A stretch of DNA of 64,000 nucleotides from Granulicella sp. (GTDB taxonomy: Bacteria; Acidobacteriota; Terriglobia; Terriglobales; Acidobacteriaceae), in NCBI GenBank assembly GCA_027365345.1, contig DAHXNO010000140.1, positions 1 to 64,000 of the forward strand, in the 5' to 3' direction. This document shows, piece after piece, positions 24,627-33,705 of this stretch (position 1 is the stretch's first letter; each line of letters starts with the position of its first letter). Under the pieces are notes generated by a model that was not told the origin of the DNA, ran no database searches, and saw only the letters and a program-made list of their open reading frames with translations. Position numbers and translations under genes: made by a program.

Positions 24627-26621
24627 ATGGGCATGGACTTCCAACTCGTCTCTGGATACAAGCCGCAGGGAGATCAGCCGCGCGCTATCGCGGAGCTTGT
24701 CGCTGGCCTACAGGCAGGAGAAAAGGACCAGGTGCTGCTCGGCGTCACCGGCTCCGGAAAAACGTTCACCATGGCCCGGGTGATTGCTGACATGAACCGT
24801 CCCGCGCTGGTGTTGGTGCATAACAAAACACTCGCGGCACAGCTCTACCATGAATTCAAGCAGTTCTTTCCCAACAACGCGGTAGAGTACTTTGTCTCCT
24901 ACTACGACTACTATCAGCCGGAGGCCTACATCCCCTCCGGCGACCTGTACATCGAGAAAGAGTCCACCGTCAATGATGAGCTTGACAAGTTGCGTCTCTC
25001 AGCCACACGCAGCATCTTCGAGCGGCGCGACACCATCATCGTCAGCTCCGTCTCCTGTATCTATGGTCTGGGCTCGCCAGAAGCCTACTACGGCATGCTG
25101 CTTCTGCTGGAAAAGGGGCAGAAGATCAAGCGGCAGGATATTACCCGGCGCCTGGTCGAGATCCTCTACGAGCGCAATGACGTCGACTTCAAGCGCGGAA
25201 CCTTTCGTGTCCGCGGCGATGTGATCGAAGTCTTCCCCACCTATGACGAAAACGCCTTCCGCATCGAACTCTTCGGCGATGAGATTGAATCGCTCTCCCA
25301 GATCGATCCGCTCTTCGGAGCCGTCAAGCAGCGCTATGCTCGCCTGCCTATCTATCCCAAGAGCCACTACGTCGTTCCACCGGAGCGCAAGTCGTCCGCA
25401 ATCAACAGCATTCTCTCTGAACTGTCAGAGTGGGAGGCTCAGCTTGAAAAGGAGGGCCGCCTCGTGGAGGCGCAACGCATTCACCAGCGCACCCGCTTCG
25501 ATCTGGAGATGATCAAATCCGTGGGATTCTGCCACGGCATTGAAAACTACTCGCGCCACTTCTCCGGGCGTCTGCCGGGCGATCCTCCTCCCACCCTGCT
25601 CGACTACTTCCCCCAGGACTTCCTGGTATTCATCGACGAGTCCCACGTCACCGTTCCGCAACTACACGGGATGTGGCACGGAGATCGCTCGCGCAAGCAA
25701 AATCTGGTGGACTACGGCTTTCGCCTGCCCTCCGCCATGGATAACCGCCCCCTTCGCTTCCAGGAGTTCGAAGAGCGCGTTGGCCAAACCATCTATGTAT
25801 CGGCTACCCCAGGACCGTATGAACTCGCCAAGTCCTCTGGCGTAGTGGTGGAGCAGGTGATTCGCCCCACCGGCCTGGTAGATCCTGAGGTGGAAGTGCG
25901 GCCGGTCAAGGGGCAGATTGACAACCTGTTGGCAGAGATTCGCCAGCGTGCGGCCAAAGACCAGCGCGTGCTGGTCACCACGCTAACCAAACGCATGGCT
26001 GAAGACCTCGCGAACTACTACACGGAAGTCGGCGTCCGCTGCCGCTACATGCACTCGGAGATTGAGACGCTCGAACGCATCCGCCTTCTCCGCAGCCTGC
26101 GCAACGGAGAGTATGACGTTCTGATCGGAATCAATCTCCTTCGCGAAGGCTTGGACCTTCCTGAAGTCTCTCTGGTCGCTATCCTCGATGCGGACAAGGA
26201 GGGCTTTCTCCGCTCCCAGGGATCGCTGATCCAAACCATGGGCCGCGCCGCTCGCCACCTTGAGGGGAGGGCCATTCTCTACGCCGACAAGCAAACCGAA
26301 TCCATGCGCAGAGCCATCGAGGAGACGAACCGCCGCCGAGAACGGCAGGTAGCCTATAACCAGCAGAATGGCATCACTCCACAGACGGTCATTCGCTCTC
26401 TGGATGACTCCCTGGCCAGCGTCCTCAAGGCCGACTATGCCGACCTCACCGAAGAAGAGGACACGCTGAGGGACTTTGCCAACCAGGCAGAGTTGGATGC
26501 CTACCTGGCAAGACTCGAAGGGGATATGCGGGAAGCCGCTAAAAAGTTTGAGTTTGAAAAAGCTGCCAGGCTTCGTGACACAATCAAGGATCTTCGCTCC
26601 CAGGAGTTTCTCTTCAGCTAA
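24627..26621 (+). CDS. uvrB: Excinuclease ABC subunit B
   Basis: Damage-verification helicase of nucleotide excision repair; it receives DNA from UvrA and recruits UvrC. The 664-residue product matches E. coli UvrB in length. Walker A GVTGSGKT (Lys45), the beta-hairpin [12 protein letters not shown], the DEAD-like IDESHV, helicase motifs SATPGPYEL and [18 protein letters not shown], and the C-terminal UvrC-binding coiled coil ([28 protein letters not shown]) are all present. The start is placed at 24627 ([18 protein letters not shown]); the ATG at 24633 is equally possible. There is no clear ribosome binding site, so a leaderless transcript is possible. uvrA and uvrC are not in the window. 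Confidence 0.96.
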   Translation: MGMDFQLVSGYKPQGDQPRAIAELVAGLQAGEKDQVLLGVTGSGKTFTMARVIADMNRPALVLVHNKTLAAQLYHEFKQFFPNNAVEYFVSYYDYYQPEAYIPSGDLYIEKESTVNDELDKLRLSATRSIFERRDTIIVSSVSCIYGLGSPEAYYGMLLLLEKGQKIKRQDITRRLVEILYERNDVDFKRGTFRVRGDVIEVFPTYDENAFRIELFGDEIESLSQIDPLFGAVKQRYARLPIYPKSHYVVPPERKSSAINSILSELSEWEAQLEKEGRLVEAQRIHQRTRFDLEMIKSVGFCHGIENYSRHFSGRLPGDPPPTLLDYFPQDFLVFIDESHVTVPQLHGMWHGDRSRKQNLVDYGFRLPSAMDNRPLRFQEFEERVGQTIYVSATPGPYELAKSSGVVVEQVIRPTGLVDPEVEVRPVKGQIDNLLAEIRQRAAKDQRVLVTTLTKRMAEDLANYYTEVGVRCRYMHSEIETLERIRLLRSLRNGEYDVLIGINLLREGLDLPEVSLVAILDADKEGFLRSQGSLIQTMGRAARHLEGRAILYADKQTESMRRAIEETNRRRERQVAYNQQNGITPQTVIRSLDDSLASVLKADYADLTEEEDTLRDFANQAELDAYLARLEGDMREAAKKFEFEKAARLRDTIKDLRSQEFLFS

Positions 26622-26684
26622 CGCTACCGCTACCGCTTGCCTGAAGCTTCCTCGAACCATCCGCATCCAGTGCGCAGTGCTGAA

Positions 26685-26887
26685 CTACACGGCAAGAGCC
26701 TCTTTGGAAGCGCCAGGCAGATCCTCCATTCGCGCCGGAAGATTGCGGTCGCGAACTCCGGCAGCGTGATAGACCGCCGCCGTAATGGCCGCAGCTACTC
26801 CTGCCAGACCAATCTCTCCCACGCCGCGGGCCCCATGGGAGCCCATCAATGGATCGGGGATGTTGGTGGCCAGGATACAACGTCACA
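26685..26887 (-). pseudogene. C-terminal scrap of molybdenum hydroxylase large subunit (XdhA/YagR-like)
   Basis: The minus-strand frame ending at the TAG at 26687-26685 reads ILATNIPDPLMGSHGARGVGEIGLAGVAAAITAAVYHAAGVRDRNLPARMEDL. This is the end of xanthine dehydrogenase / aldehyde oxidase type molybdopterin-binding subunits, where GAKGVGE is the active-site loop with the catalytic glutamate and ANAVYHATGxRxRDLP is near the C-terminus. An in-frame TGA lies just upstream of CILATN, and no more of the gene is present. About 62 residues survive of a protein that is normally over 700 residues. Confidence 0.75.
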
Positions 26888-26893
26888 ATCACA

Positions 26894-29749
26894 TCATTTC
26901 ACTCGCGCGCTAAGCTCACCCAGAACCTGCTTGAGTGCGTCGAGTTTCTCTCCAGCCTCAGCCAGCTTGCCAGCGGCGGTAAGACGCTGGTAGTCCGAAA
27001 AGTCCTGGCTGGCCTGGAGAATCAGAGTGTTGGTAGCGGTCTGCGGCGCCAACCCAGACGGCAGATTGGCCGGCATATTCGCTGCTGGGGCGGCCTGAGC
27101 CGTCTCCACCGCGGTCAGTGAAGATGGCTCGCCTGCAAACAGGGCGGCCAGCGCAGAGGAAAACGTCGGCCCGTAGGCGAGCCGATCCTGCAAAGCCAGC
27201 ACCACCAGGCGCAACTCCGGCATCGGACTCTCTTGCGCCTGAAGATAGATGGGTTCGGCGTAAAGCAGCGCCTTGCCAGAGGGGATCACCAGCAGGCTTC
27301 CCCGCAGAACATGCGAGCCCTGCTGGTTCCATAGCGTGAGTTGCCCGGAGAGTTGCGCATTCTGATCGATGCGGGCCTCGATCTGCTGCGGCCCATCCAC
27401 CAGCCGGGTCTTGGGAAAGTCGTAGACCACACCCGTTCCATAATGCGCCCCGTCACAACGGCCTGCGATCCACCCAATCAGGTTGTTGCGGTTGGCGGGT
27501 GTGAAGGGCAGTATCTCCACAAACTCCGCGGAACTCTCGCCAGGAAGCTTCATCAGAACAAAGTTTGGCTGCACCGGCATCATCGCCTGGTTGCCGTCCG
27601 CGTCCACGCCGTTCTCTGTGGCAACCGTCCACAGATCCTCCCGGTTGAAGAAAACCTCCGGGTCTGTCATGTGGTAAAGACCATACACATCCGATTGAAG
27701 ATTGAAGATGCCCTCCGGGTAGCGGACGTGGCGGCGCAGATCCATCGGCATCAGCGACGCATCCCGAAAGAGACTGGGGAAGATGCGGCGATAAGCGTTA
27801 ATAATTGAGTCAGAAGAATCGAAGACGTAAAAGGTGGCTGAGCCGTTATAAGCGTCAATCACCACCTTTACGCTGTTGCGGATGTAATTGACTGGGTTGC
27901 CGTCGAGCGCGTAGTGGGTGGATTCCGGATAACTGTCCGACGTAGTGTAGGCGTCCAGGATCCAGAACAGCCTTCCTTTATCGCCAACCACCAGGTAGGG
28001 ATCTTCGTCGAAGCTCAGAAAGGGAGCCAGCGCCGCCACCCGGTCTGCAATGTCGCGGCGCATCAAAAGCCTGCTATCCGGCTTGATGTCGTCGCTGAAG
28101 GGCAGCTTGCCCAGATCGCCCTCGTAGATTGAGAGCAGCAGACGACGCAGAAAACCGCCCAGAACAATGCCGCCGTTACCCTGATAGGACGTAAAGTTGT
28201 TGCTCTGCCCTTGGGGGTAATCAAACTCCTGCTGACGGGTCTTGACGTAAACATCCGTATTCGTAAGCTCGCCGAAGTACACCTCCGGACGGGTGACGCT
28301 CAGGCCGGGGACTGTGCTCTGCACGGGCATATTGCTCAGCAGGAACACCGGCAATCCCTCCGGAGTGAATCCGTTCACCGTGTTCATGGTGACGCCGTAA
28401 CCGTGTGTGTAGGTAAGGCGCTCATTGATCCAGTTACGGCTGCTCTCCGGGAGCCTGTCGACATTCAACTCGCGGGCGGCCAACATCACCTCGTGAGTGG
28501 TCCCATTCAGGTTGTACCGATCGATATCAATATCGGGAAAGTCGTAGTAGGTTCGGATCTCCTGCACCTGCCGCAGAGTGTCCTGCAGGGCATGCCAGTC
28601 CCACAGGCGAATGTTCTCCAGCGTGGGCTGGTTATTGGCCGGATCAGCCGCATCGACGGTGGTCTCTGCAGGAAACTCCTGCTGGTAGAAGCGGTCAAGC
28701 CCAAAGGCTCGGCGCGTCGTCTGGATGTTCTGAGAGATATAAGGTGTCTCCCGAACCAATTCGTTGGGCTTGACCACAAAACTGGCTACATACCAACCGA
28801 CCAGCCCAAGTACGACGTAGGTGATGCCTGCGGGCGCAATCGCCAAAGCGAGGGTGCGTCCGCGGGGAAGCCGAACCGCGTTGGACGCGGCAATCACCGA
28901 TCCCAGCACCAGCGCCAAACTGACCAGAAGCAATCCATAAGCCGTGATGTGGGCATCCGTATAGCTGATGCCATCAAACAGGGTGTGATGTTCCAGCAGA
29001 AGCTCGTAACGGCTCACGAAGACCATCATCGCTACCACCAGAAGCAGAAAAGAGATGGCCAGCGACAGTCCGCGCCAGGGTGAGCCAGGGGTGTCAATCC
29101 GGCGCTCGTCTGCACCCTCGTTCCGCAGCGCGCGGGTGCTGCCCGTAATCACAAAATAGATGGCGGCGGCCACACTGATAGCCAGCGCCAAAGCCAGCAG
29201 CCAGTCGTTCAGCAGGTTCCAGGCAGGAAGCGTAAAAAGATAGAAGCTCACAGGCCGGCCAAAGATTGGGTCTGCGAGACTGCTGGCTGAGCGCGGGGCG
29301 TACCAGAACAGCGCCAGAGTCGGCCAGTCCCCGGCAATCGTCACGCCGGAGAGCATTGCCACAAGAACAGCCGCCACCGGGGAGAGAATGCGAAGAACGG
29401 GTTCAACCGAGATCTGAAATGTCTGTCCGGAGAGGAGGATCGCCTGTGATCCGGGTAGGCCCTGCCGGTGCATCCGGAAGAGGGCAGCGAAGGCCAACCA
29501 GAGAACCACAAAGGTGATCAGGGTGACTCCAGCGAAGATCCCCGCCTGGAGCGTCAGCATCTTCCAGTACACTTCCCCGTATCCGAGCGAGTCGAACCAG
29601 AGAAGGTTCACCCAGGACGAGAGGAGCGAACTGGCGCTGAAGATGAGCCCCAGAAGGACCATGCCGGCAAGAATCTGCACAGGCCGCCGCCATGGGTGGC
29701 GCGGCGGCGAACCAAAACGATGCTGCTGTGAATCGATCGTATAAGCCAA
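26894..29749 (-). CDS. UPF0182 family integral membrane protein
   Basis: Large membrane protein of about 950 residues of the UPF0182 family, function unknown. About seven membrane segments occupy the first 330 residues (for example ILAGMVLLGLIFSASSLLSSW, AGVTLITFVVLWLAFAALF, LVVAMMVFVSRYELLL, YVVLGLVGWYVASFVV), followed by a large soluble domain with family blocks TYTHGYGVTMNTVNGFTPEGLPVFLLSNMPV, PEVYFGELTNTDVYVKT, IVLGGFLRRLLLSIYEGD, YLVVGDKGRLFWILDAYTTSDSYPES and NYIRNSVKVVIDAYNGS. The C-terminal helix contains repeated heptads. I place the start at the TTG at 29749, after GCGGAGG, since the upstream frame is not hydrophobic and lacks family sequence; the spacing is a little short. Divergent from the GH13 gene. 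Confidence 0.9.
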   Translation of the reverse strand: MAYTIDSQQHRFGSPPRHPWRRPVQILAGMVLLGLIFSASSLLSSWVNLLWFDSLGYGEVYWKMLTLQAGIFAGVTLITFVVLWLAFAALFRMHRQGLPGSQAILLSGQTFQISVEPVLRILSPVAAVLVAMLSGVTIAGDWPTLALFWYAPRSASSLADPIFGRPVSFYLFTLPAWNLLNDWLLALALAISVAAAIYFVITGSTRALRNEGADERRIDTPGSPWRGLSLAISFLLLVVAMMVFVSRYELLLEHHTLFDGISYTDAHITAYGLLLVSLALVLGSVIAASNAVRLPRGRTLALAIAPAGITYVVLGLVGWYVASFVVKPNELVRETPYISQNIQTTRRAFGLDRFYQQEFPAETTVDAADPANNQPTLENIRLWDWHALQDTLRQVQEIRTYYDFPDIDIDRYNLNGTTHEVMLAARELNVDRLPESSRNWINERLTYTHGYGVTMNTVNGFTPEGLPVFLLSNMPVQSTVPGLSVTRPEVYFGELTNTDVYVKTRQQEFDYPQGQSNNFTSYQGNGGIVLGGFLRRLLLSIYEGDLGKLPFSDDIKPDSRLLMRRDIADRVAALAPFLSFDEDPYLVVGDKGRLFWILDAYTTSDSYPESTHYALDGNPVNYIRNSVKVVIDAYNGSATFYVFDSSDSIINAYRRIFPSLFRDASLMPMDLRRHVRYPEGIFNLQSDVYGLYHMTDPEVFFNREDLWTVATENGVDADGNQAMMPVQPNFVLMKLPGESSAEFVEILPFTPANRNNLIGWIAGRCDGAHYGTGVVYDFPKTRLVDGPQQIEARIDQNAQLSGQLTLWNQQGSHVLRGSLLVIPSGKALLYAEPIYLQAQESPMPELRLVVLALQDRLAYGPTFSSALAALFAGEPSSLTAVETAQAAPAANMPANLPSGLAPQTATNTLILQASQDFSDYQRLTAAGKLAEAGEKLDALKQVLGELSARVK

Positions 29750-29915
29750 GTTGCCTCCGCAGGAGAAGTCTATTACAAACCCAGGCAACCTCTGAACCGG
29801 CATCCGAATTGTACAGGCGCGGAGCGGGACGCTGGAAACCGGTCGCCCGGAGTAACATCTGTGAAGAAACAATTCGTGGTGGCGGGCCAGATCTCGCCGG
29901 AGAGTTTATCGTTGG

Positions 29916-32900
29916 ATGGAATTTCATATCTCAAGATCGATCCGTGAGCGGCTGAACATTGAGGAAGTTCTGTTCAGTTTTACCGGAAATGTCGTCTTTG
30001 CAAACGTTGCGGCCGCCAGGAAGCTGGCGGAAGGGCTGAACTCCCTGCGCGAATCGGAGCCTGCGGAGACCCCGTTGGCGCCCGGAACCCAGGCCGCCGC
30101 TCCCATCGTCCATGCCGGCGCCCTCTTTGCCATGGGCCTGATCGATGAGCTCAGCCACGCCCTGGTTGCGCGCTATCGCCAACAGCAGGACCCAGCCGTG
30201 ATGGCTGAAGCTATGCAATGGCTGGCTGCACAGATCACCCCGGACCAGAGCGATCGGCTCCTGACCCAATTCGTGCGCCAATTCCCCACCGTGGACGTCT
30301 ATCGGGGCCAAAGAACTGAGCAGCAATGGCTCCAAGGCAGCTCCCAGGGACGTCCCAATACCGAGATTGCGTTTGAAGAGTTGCTCCTGCTGTGGATCGC
30401 CAATAGCAATCCCGCGTTTAAGCCGTTTCGCAGACTGTTTGGCGACCAGCTACTCCAGCAGAAGACGGCTTACCTGAAGGCTACCCAGCAAATCCCAGAG
30501 TTTTTTACCACTCGGCCCAAGGTCTCTCCCCGTCTCGGGAACCTGCTGGACGCGCTCCGGGGACCCATGCTCGCCTCTCCGGACTCCTTGACCGGACAAC
30601 TGGACTACATTATCCAGGCCTGGGCCGAAATCCTGGGCGATGACCTGAAGCGCGTACTCCTGGCCGTCGACGTCCTGCGCGAGGAAGAACTCGCCATCTG
30701 GATGCAATTTCACCCTGCCGGCCCGGACTGGCATCGGCATGCGCCTCCCGGCCGCGGGAGTGAGGGTTTCGTTGGCGATGAGTACGTCGGCTGGGATCAA
30801 GAGTTGCGCCGCCGGGCCTATGCTCCACTGAACGAGTACGAGGCCTTCAGCGCGGATCAGGCCTGGATGCCCAACGTTGTCCTCATCGCCAAGAGCACCT
30901 ATGTCTGGCTGGAACAGCTCTCAAAAAAGTATCAGCGCCATATCCACCGGTTGGACCATATCCCGGACGAGGAATTGCGGCTGCTCTCCGACCGCGGGAT
31001 TACGGGATTGTGGCTGATCGGACTCTGGGAGCGAAGCCGGGCGTCCAGGACCATCAAGCGGCTGCGGGGAAATCGGGATGCGGTAGCCTCAGCCTACTCG
31101 CTGCGGGACTATTCCATCGCCCAGGATCTGGGCGGCGAACCAGCCTTCGAGAATCTGCGCTACCGCGCCGCCATGGCCGGGCTCCGGCTGGCCAGCGACA
31201 TGGTTCCCAATCACATGGGAATCGACTCCACCTGGGTCATCGAGCATCCTGAGTGGTTCCTGTCGCGCTGGGAGAGCCCCTATCCCGCCTACCAGTTCAA
31301 TGGACCCGACCTCTCCACGGATAGCCGTGTCGAGATCAAGATCGAAGATCACTACTACGATCAGTCAGACGCCGCTGTGGTCTTCCGTTTGCACCATCAT
31401 CGCCACGGTGTCACCCGGTTCGTCTATCACGGCAACGATGGAACCATGTTTGCCTGGAACGACACAGCGCAACTGGACTACTCCCGGGCTGAGGTGCGCG
31501 AGCATGTGATTCAGGTGATTTTGAGCGTGGCGCGGAGGTTTCCCATTATCCGCTTCGATGCCGCCATGGTGCTGGCCAAACGCCACGTGCAGCGGCTCTG
31601 GTTTCCGTTGCCCGGAGCAGGCGGGTCTATTCCCTCGCGCGCCGAATCAGCCATATCGCAGGAGGCCTTCGACGCGCTGATGCCCCATGAGTTCTGGCGT
31701 GAGGTGGTTGACCGTGTGGCGGCGGAGGTTCCAGGGACGCTGCTGCTGGCAGAGGCGTTCTGGCTGCTGGAGGGCTATTTCGTGCGTACCCTCGGAATGC
31801 ATCGCGTCTACAATAGCGCCTTCATGAACATGCTCCGCGATGAAGAGAACGCAAAGTACCGTTCGTATCTCAAGAAGACGGTTGAATTTGATCCTGACAT
31901 CCTGAAGCGCTATGTAAACTTCATGAGCAACCCGGATGAACGCACCGCAATCGATCAGTTCGGATGGGGCGACAAGTACTTTGGCGTATGCGTGCTTCTG
32001 GCCACGCTCCCCGGGCTTCCCATGTTCGGGCATGGACAGGTCGAAGGCTTCACAGAACGCTATGGCATGGACTTCAAACAGGCCCGGCTGGAGGAACAGC
32101 CGAATGAAGGGATGGTGGCGAGGCATCAGCAGTTGATCGCCCCACTGTTGAAGAATCGCCGGCTGTTTGCCGAAAGCGCTGACTTCGTCTTGTACGACTT
32201 CTGGACCGACTACGGCACCGTGGACGAGAACGTGTTCGCTTACTCCAACCTCTGCGACGATCAGAGGGGGTTGATTCTATACAACAACCGTTACGGATCG
32301 ACCCATGGGACCATCAAGATGTCTGTGGGCTTTCTGGACAAACAGAGTGGAACCCTGCGCCAGAAGAGCCTGTTTGATGGCCTGCGGCTTCCCTGCGGCG
32401 AGAACGCGATTTTGGGCTATCGGGACACTGCGCAGGGCCTCGAATTCCTGCGCCGCGCCAGTGACTTCCGCGATCACGGTCTGACTCTGGATCTACGCGG
32501 CTACCAGCACACGGTGTTGCTGCATTGGCGCCATCTGCAGCCCTCGGAGGCCTATCCCTGGGACAGGCTCTGCGATGCCCTGCATGGGACCGGGGTCTAC
32601 AGCCTGGATGAAGCGCTCTCGCAACTGCGGCTACAGCCTCTCCTGGACACGCTACACCGCACCATCAACGAGGGGACGATCAGCGGATTTGTGATCGCAG
32701 CCTATGCGGCCTTGACGCGCGAGCTCGAATTGGAGTCACGGACCAACTCCCAACCAAAGCCGGCCAAGCCCCTATCGTCAAAGAGTGAAAAAAAGAGTGA
32801 AAAGAAAAGCGTAAAGCCGGAACCGGCAACCGTTGCTCCAGAGCCTCCGGCACTTCAAGGGGCGGTCATAGAATTTATCCAGGGCGTCGATCGATTCCTG

Positions 32901-33674
32901 GACAAGGCAGTCTATTTGACGCGTCTGGACGGCGTTCCACTGCCGGGTAACGATGTGAAGCCATCCTGGCCCTCCGCGGAATTGGCCCCCGCCAACCCAC
33001 CGGTTCTGCCAGACGATGCTTCGGCGACTGCGGCCGCGGCAATTCGGCTGCCCTGGATGGTGCTGAGATTCCCAGAGACAATTGAACCTGCGGCGAGATC
33101 CGTGCTTCCAAGCAGCGACATCCATACGCCCTCAGCCCAAACCTGGGGCCCGGTGATGGCCTGGATGGTGCTACGTTCGGCGGCATCTCCCGCTGCTGCC
33201 CTGACAATCTATGACACGCTCCGGCTGCGCCATCTCTTCGCCGAGGTCTTCTCTGCAACCGGCCTGCAGGGCGAACAGGTTTGGCGCTCGGCGGCCATGG
33301 TGCGCGTAGTCCTGCTGATGCATCAGTTTGGATCCTGCTCCGCGGCGGTACGATCGGAGGACTTCTGGAATGATGCCGATGCCCGCTGGCTGACAGGCAT
33401 CCACGGCGGCCTGGATGAGCCCGAGTACTTTGTCCAGGAGAACTTCGAATCCTTCATCTGTTGGTTGCTGCTTCCATCGCTGATCGAGCTTGGCAAGGCG
33501 CCCGAGGTATGCACCAAAGCCGCACAGGATGTCACCGCCATCGCCGTTAACCTCGCCTATGCGGCCAGGATAGCGGGCTACGAGGTGCGTCGTTTTCTGG
33601 AAGTTCTGCGCAGCGGCGACTTGAAGGAACAGCACAAGGTTGAACTCGATCAGATCAGTACCTCGGATCAGTAG
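29916..33674 (+). CDS. Large GH13 (alpha-amylase family)-like protein
   Basis: A 1252-residue cytosolic protein with a central alpha-amylase-type barrel. Motif I is SDMVPNHMG (D428-H433), motif II IIRFDAAMVLAKRH with nucleophile D548, motif III LLLAEAFW with acid/base E613. Motif IV is FMSNPDE, with D674 kept but the usual histidine of NHD replaced by proline. Around 340 residues before the barrel (all-alpha, Leu/Gln-rich) and about 400 after it, including a KSEKKSEKKS linker near residue 955, are not recognised. No signal peptide. The catalytic triad suggests an alpha-glucan hydrolase or transferase, perhaps acting on stored glycogen or trehalose-like substrates, but no linked glg or tre genes are present. 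The S1 protein starts 32 bases downstream. Confidence 0.8.
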   Translation: MEFHISRSIRERLNIEEVLFSFTGNVVFANVAAARKLAEGLNSLRESEPAETPLAPGTQAAAPIVHAGALFAMGLIDELSHALVARYRQQQDPAVMAEAMQWLAAQITPDQSDRLLTQFVRQFPTVDVYRGQRTEQQWLQGSSQGRPNTEIAFEELLLLWIANSNPAFKPFRRLFGDQLLQQKTAYLKATQQIPEFFTTRPKVSPRLGNLLDALRGPMLASPDSLTGQLDYIIQAWAEILGDDLKRVLLAVDVLREEELAIWMQFHPAGPDWHRHAPPGRGSEGFVGDEYVGWDQELRRRAYAPLNEYEAFSADQAWMPNVVLIAKSTYVWLEQLSKKYQRHIHRLDHIPDEELRLLSDRGITGLWLIGLWERSRASRTIKRLRGNRDAVASAYSLRDYSIAQDLGGEPAFENLRYRAAMAGLRLASDMVPNHMGIDSTWVIEHPEWFLSRWESPYPAYQFNGPDLSTDSRVEIKIEDHYYDQSDAAVVFRLHHHRHGVTRFVYHGNDGTMFAWNDTAQLDYSRAEVREHVIQVILSVARRFPIIRFDAAMVLAKRHVQRLWFPLPGAGGSIPSRAESAISQEAFDALMPHEFWREVVDRVAAEVPGTLLLAEAFWLLEGYFVRTLGMHRVYNSAFMNMLRDEENAKYRSYLKKTVEFDPDILKRYVNFMSNPDERTAIDQFGWGDKYFGVCVLLATLPGLPMFGHGQVEGFTERYGMDFKQARLEEQPNEGMVARHQQLIAPLLKNRRLFAESADFVLYDFWTDYGTVDENVFAYSNLCDDQRGLILYNNRYGSTHGTIKMSVGFLDKQSGTLRQKSLFDGLRLPCGENAILGYRDTAQGLEFLRRASDFRDHGLTLDLRGYQHTVLLHWRHLQPSEAYPWDRLCDALHGTGVYSLDEALSQLRLQPLLDTLHRTINEGTISGFVIAAYAALTRELELESRTNSQPKPAKPLSSKSEKKSEKKSVKPEPATVAPEPPALQGAVIEFIQGVDRFLDKAVYLTRLDGVPLPGNDVKPSWPSAELAPANPPVLPDDASATAAAAIRLPWMVLRFPETIEPAARSVLPSSDIHTPSAQTWGPVMAWMVLRSAASPAAALTIYDTLRLRHLFAEVFSATGLQGEQVWRSAAMVRVVLLMHQFGSCSAAVRSEDFWNDADARWLTGIHGGLDEPEYFVQENFESFICWLLLPSLIELGKAPEVCTKAAQDVTAIAVNLAYAARIAGYEVRRFLEVLRSGDLKEQHKVELDQISTSDQ

Positions 33675-33705
33675 GCTGTTCGGTTCGTGACAAAATGGAA
33701 TTCAG

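Noticed and set aside
32786-32815. A-rich run in the GH13 gene as a programmed frameshift site
   Set aside because: The frame continues normally through it and encodes a Lys/Ser/Glu linker; no alternative product of interest is seen in other frames.
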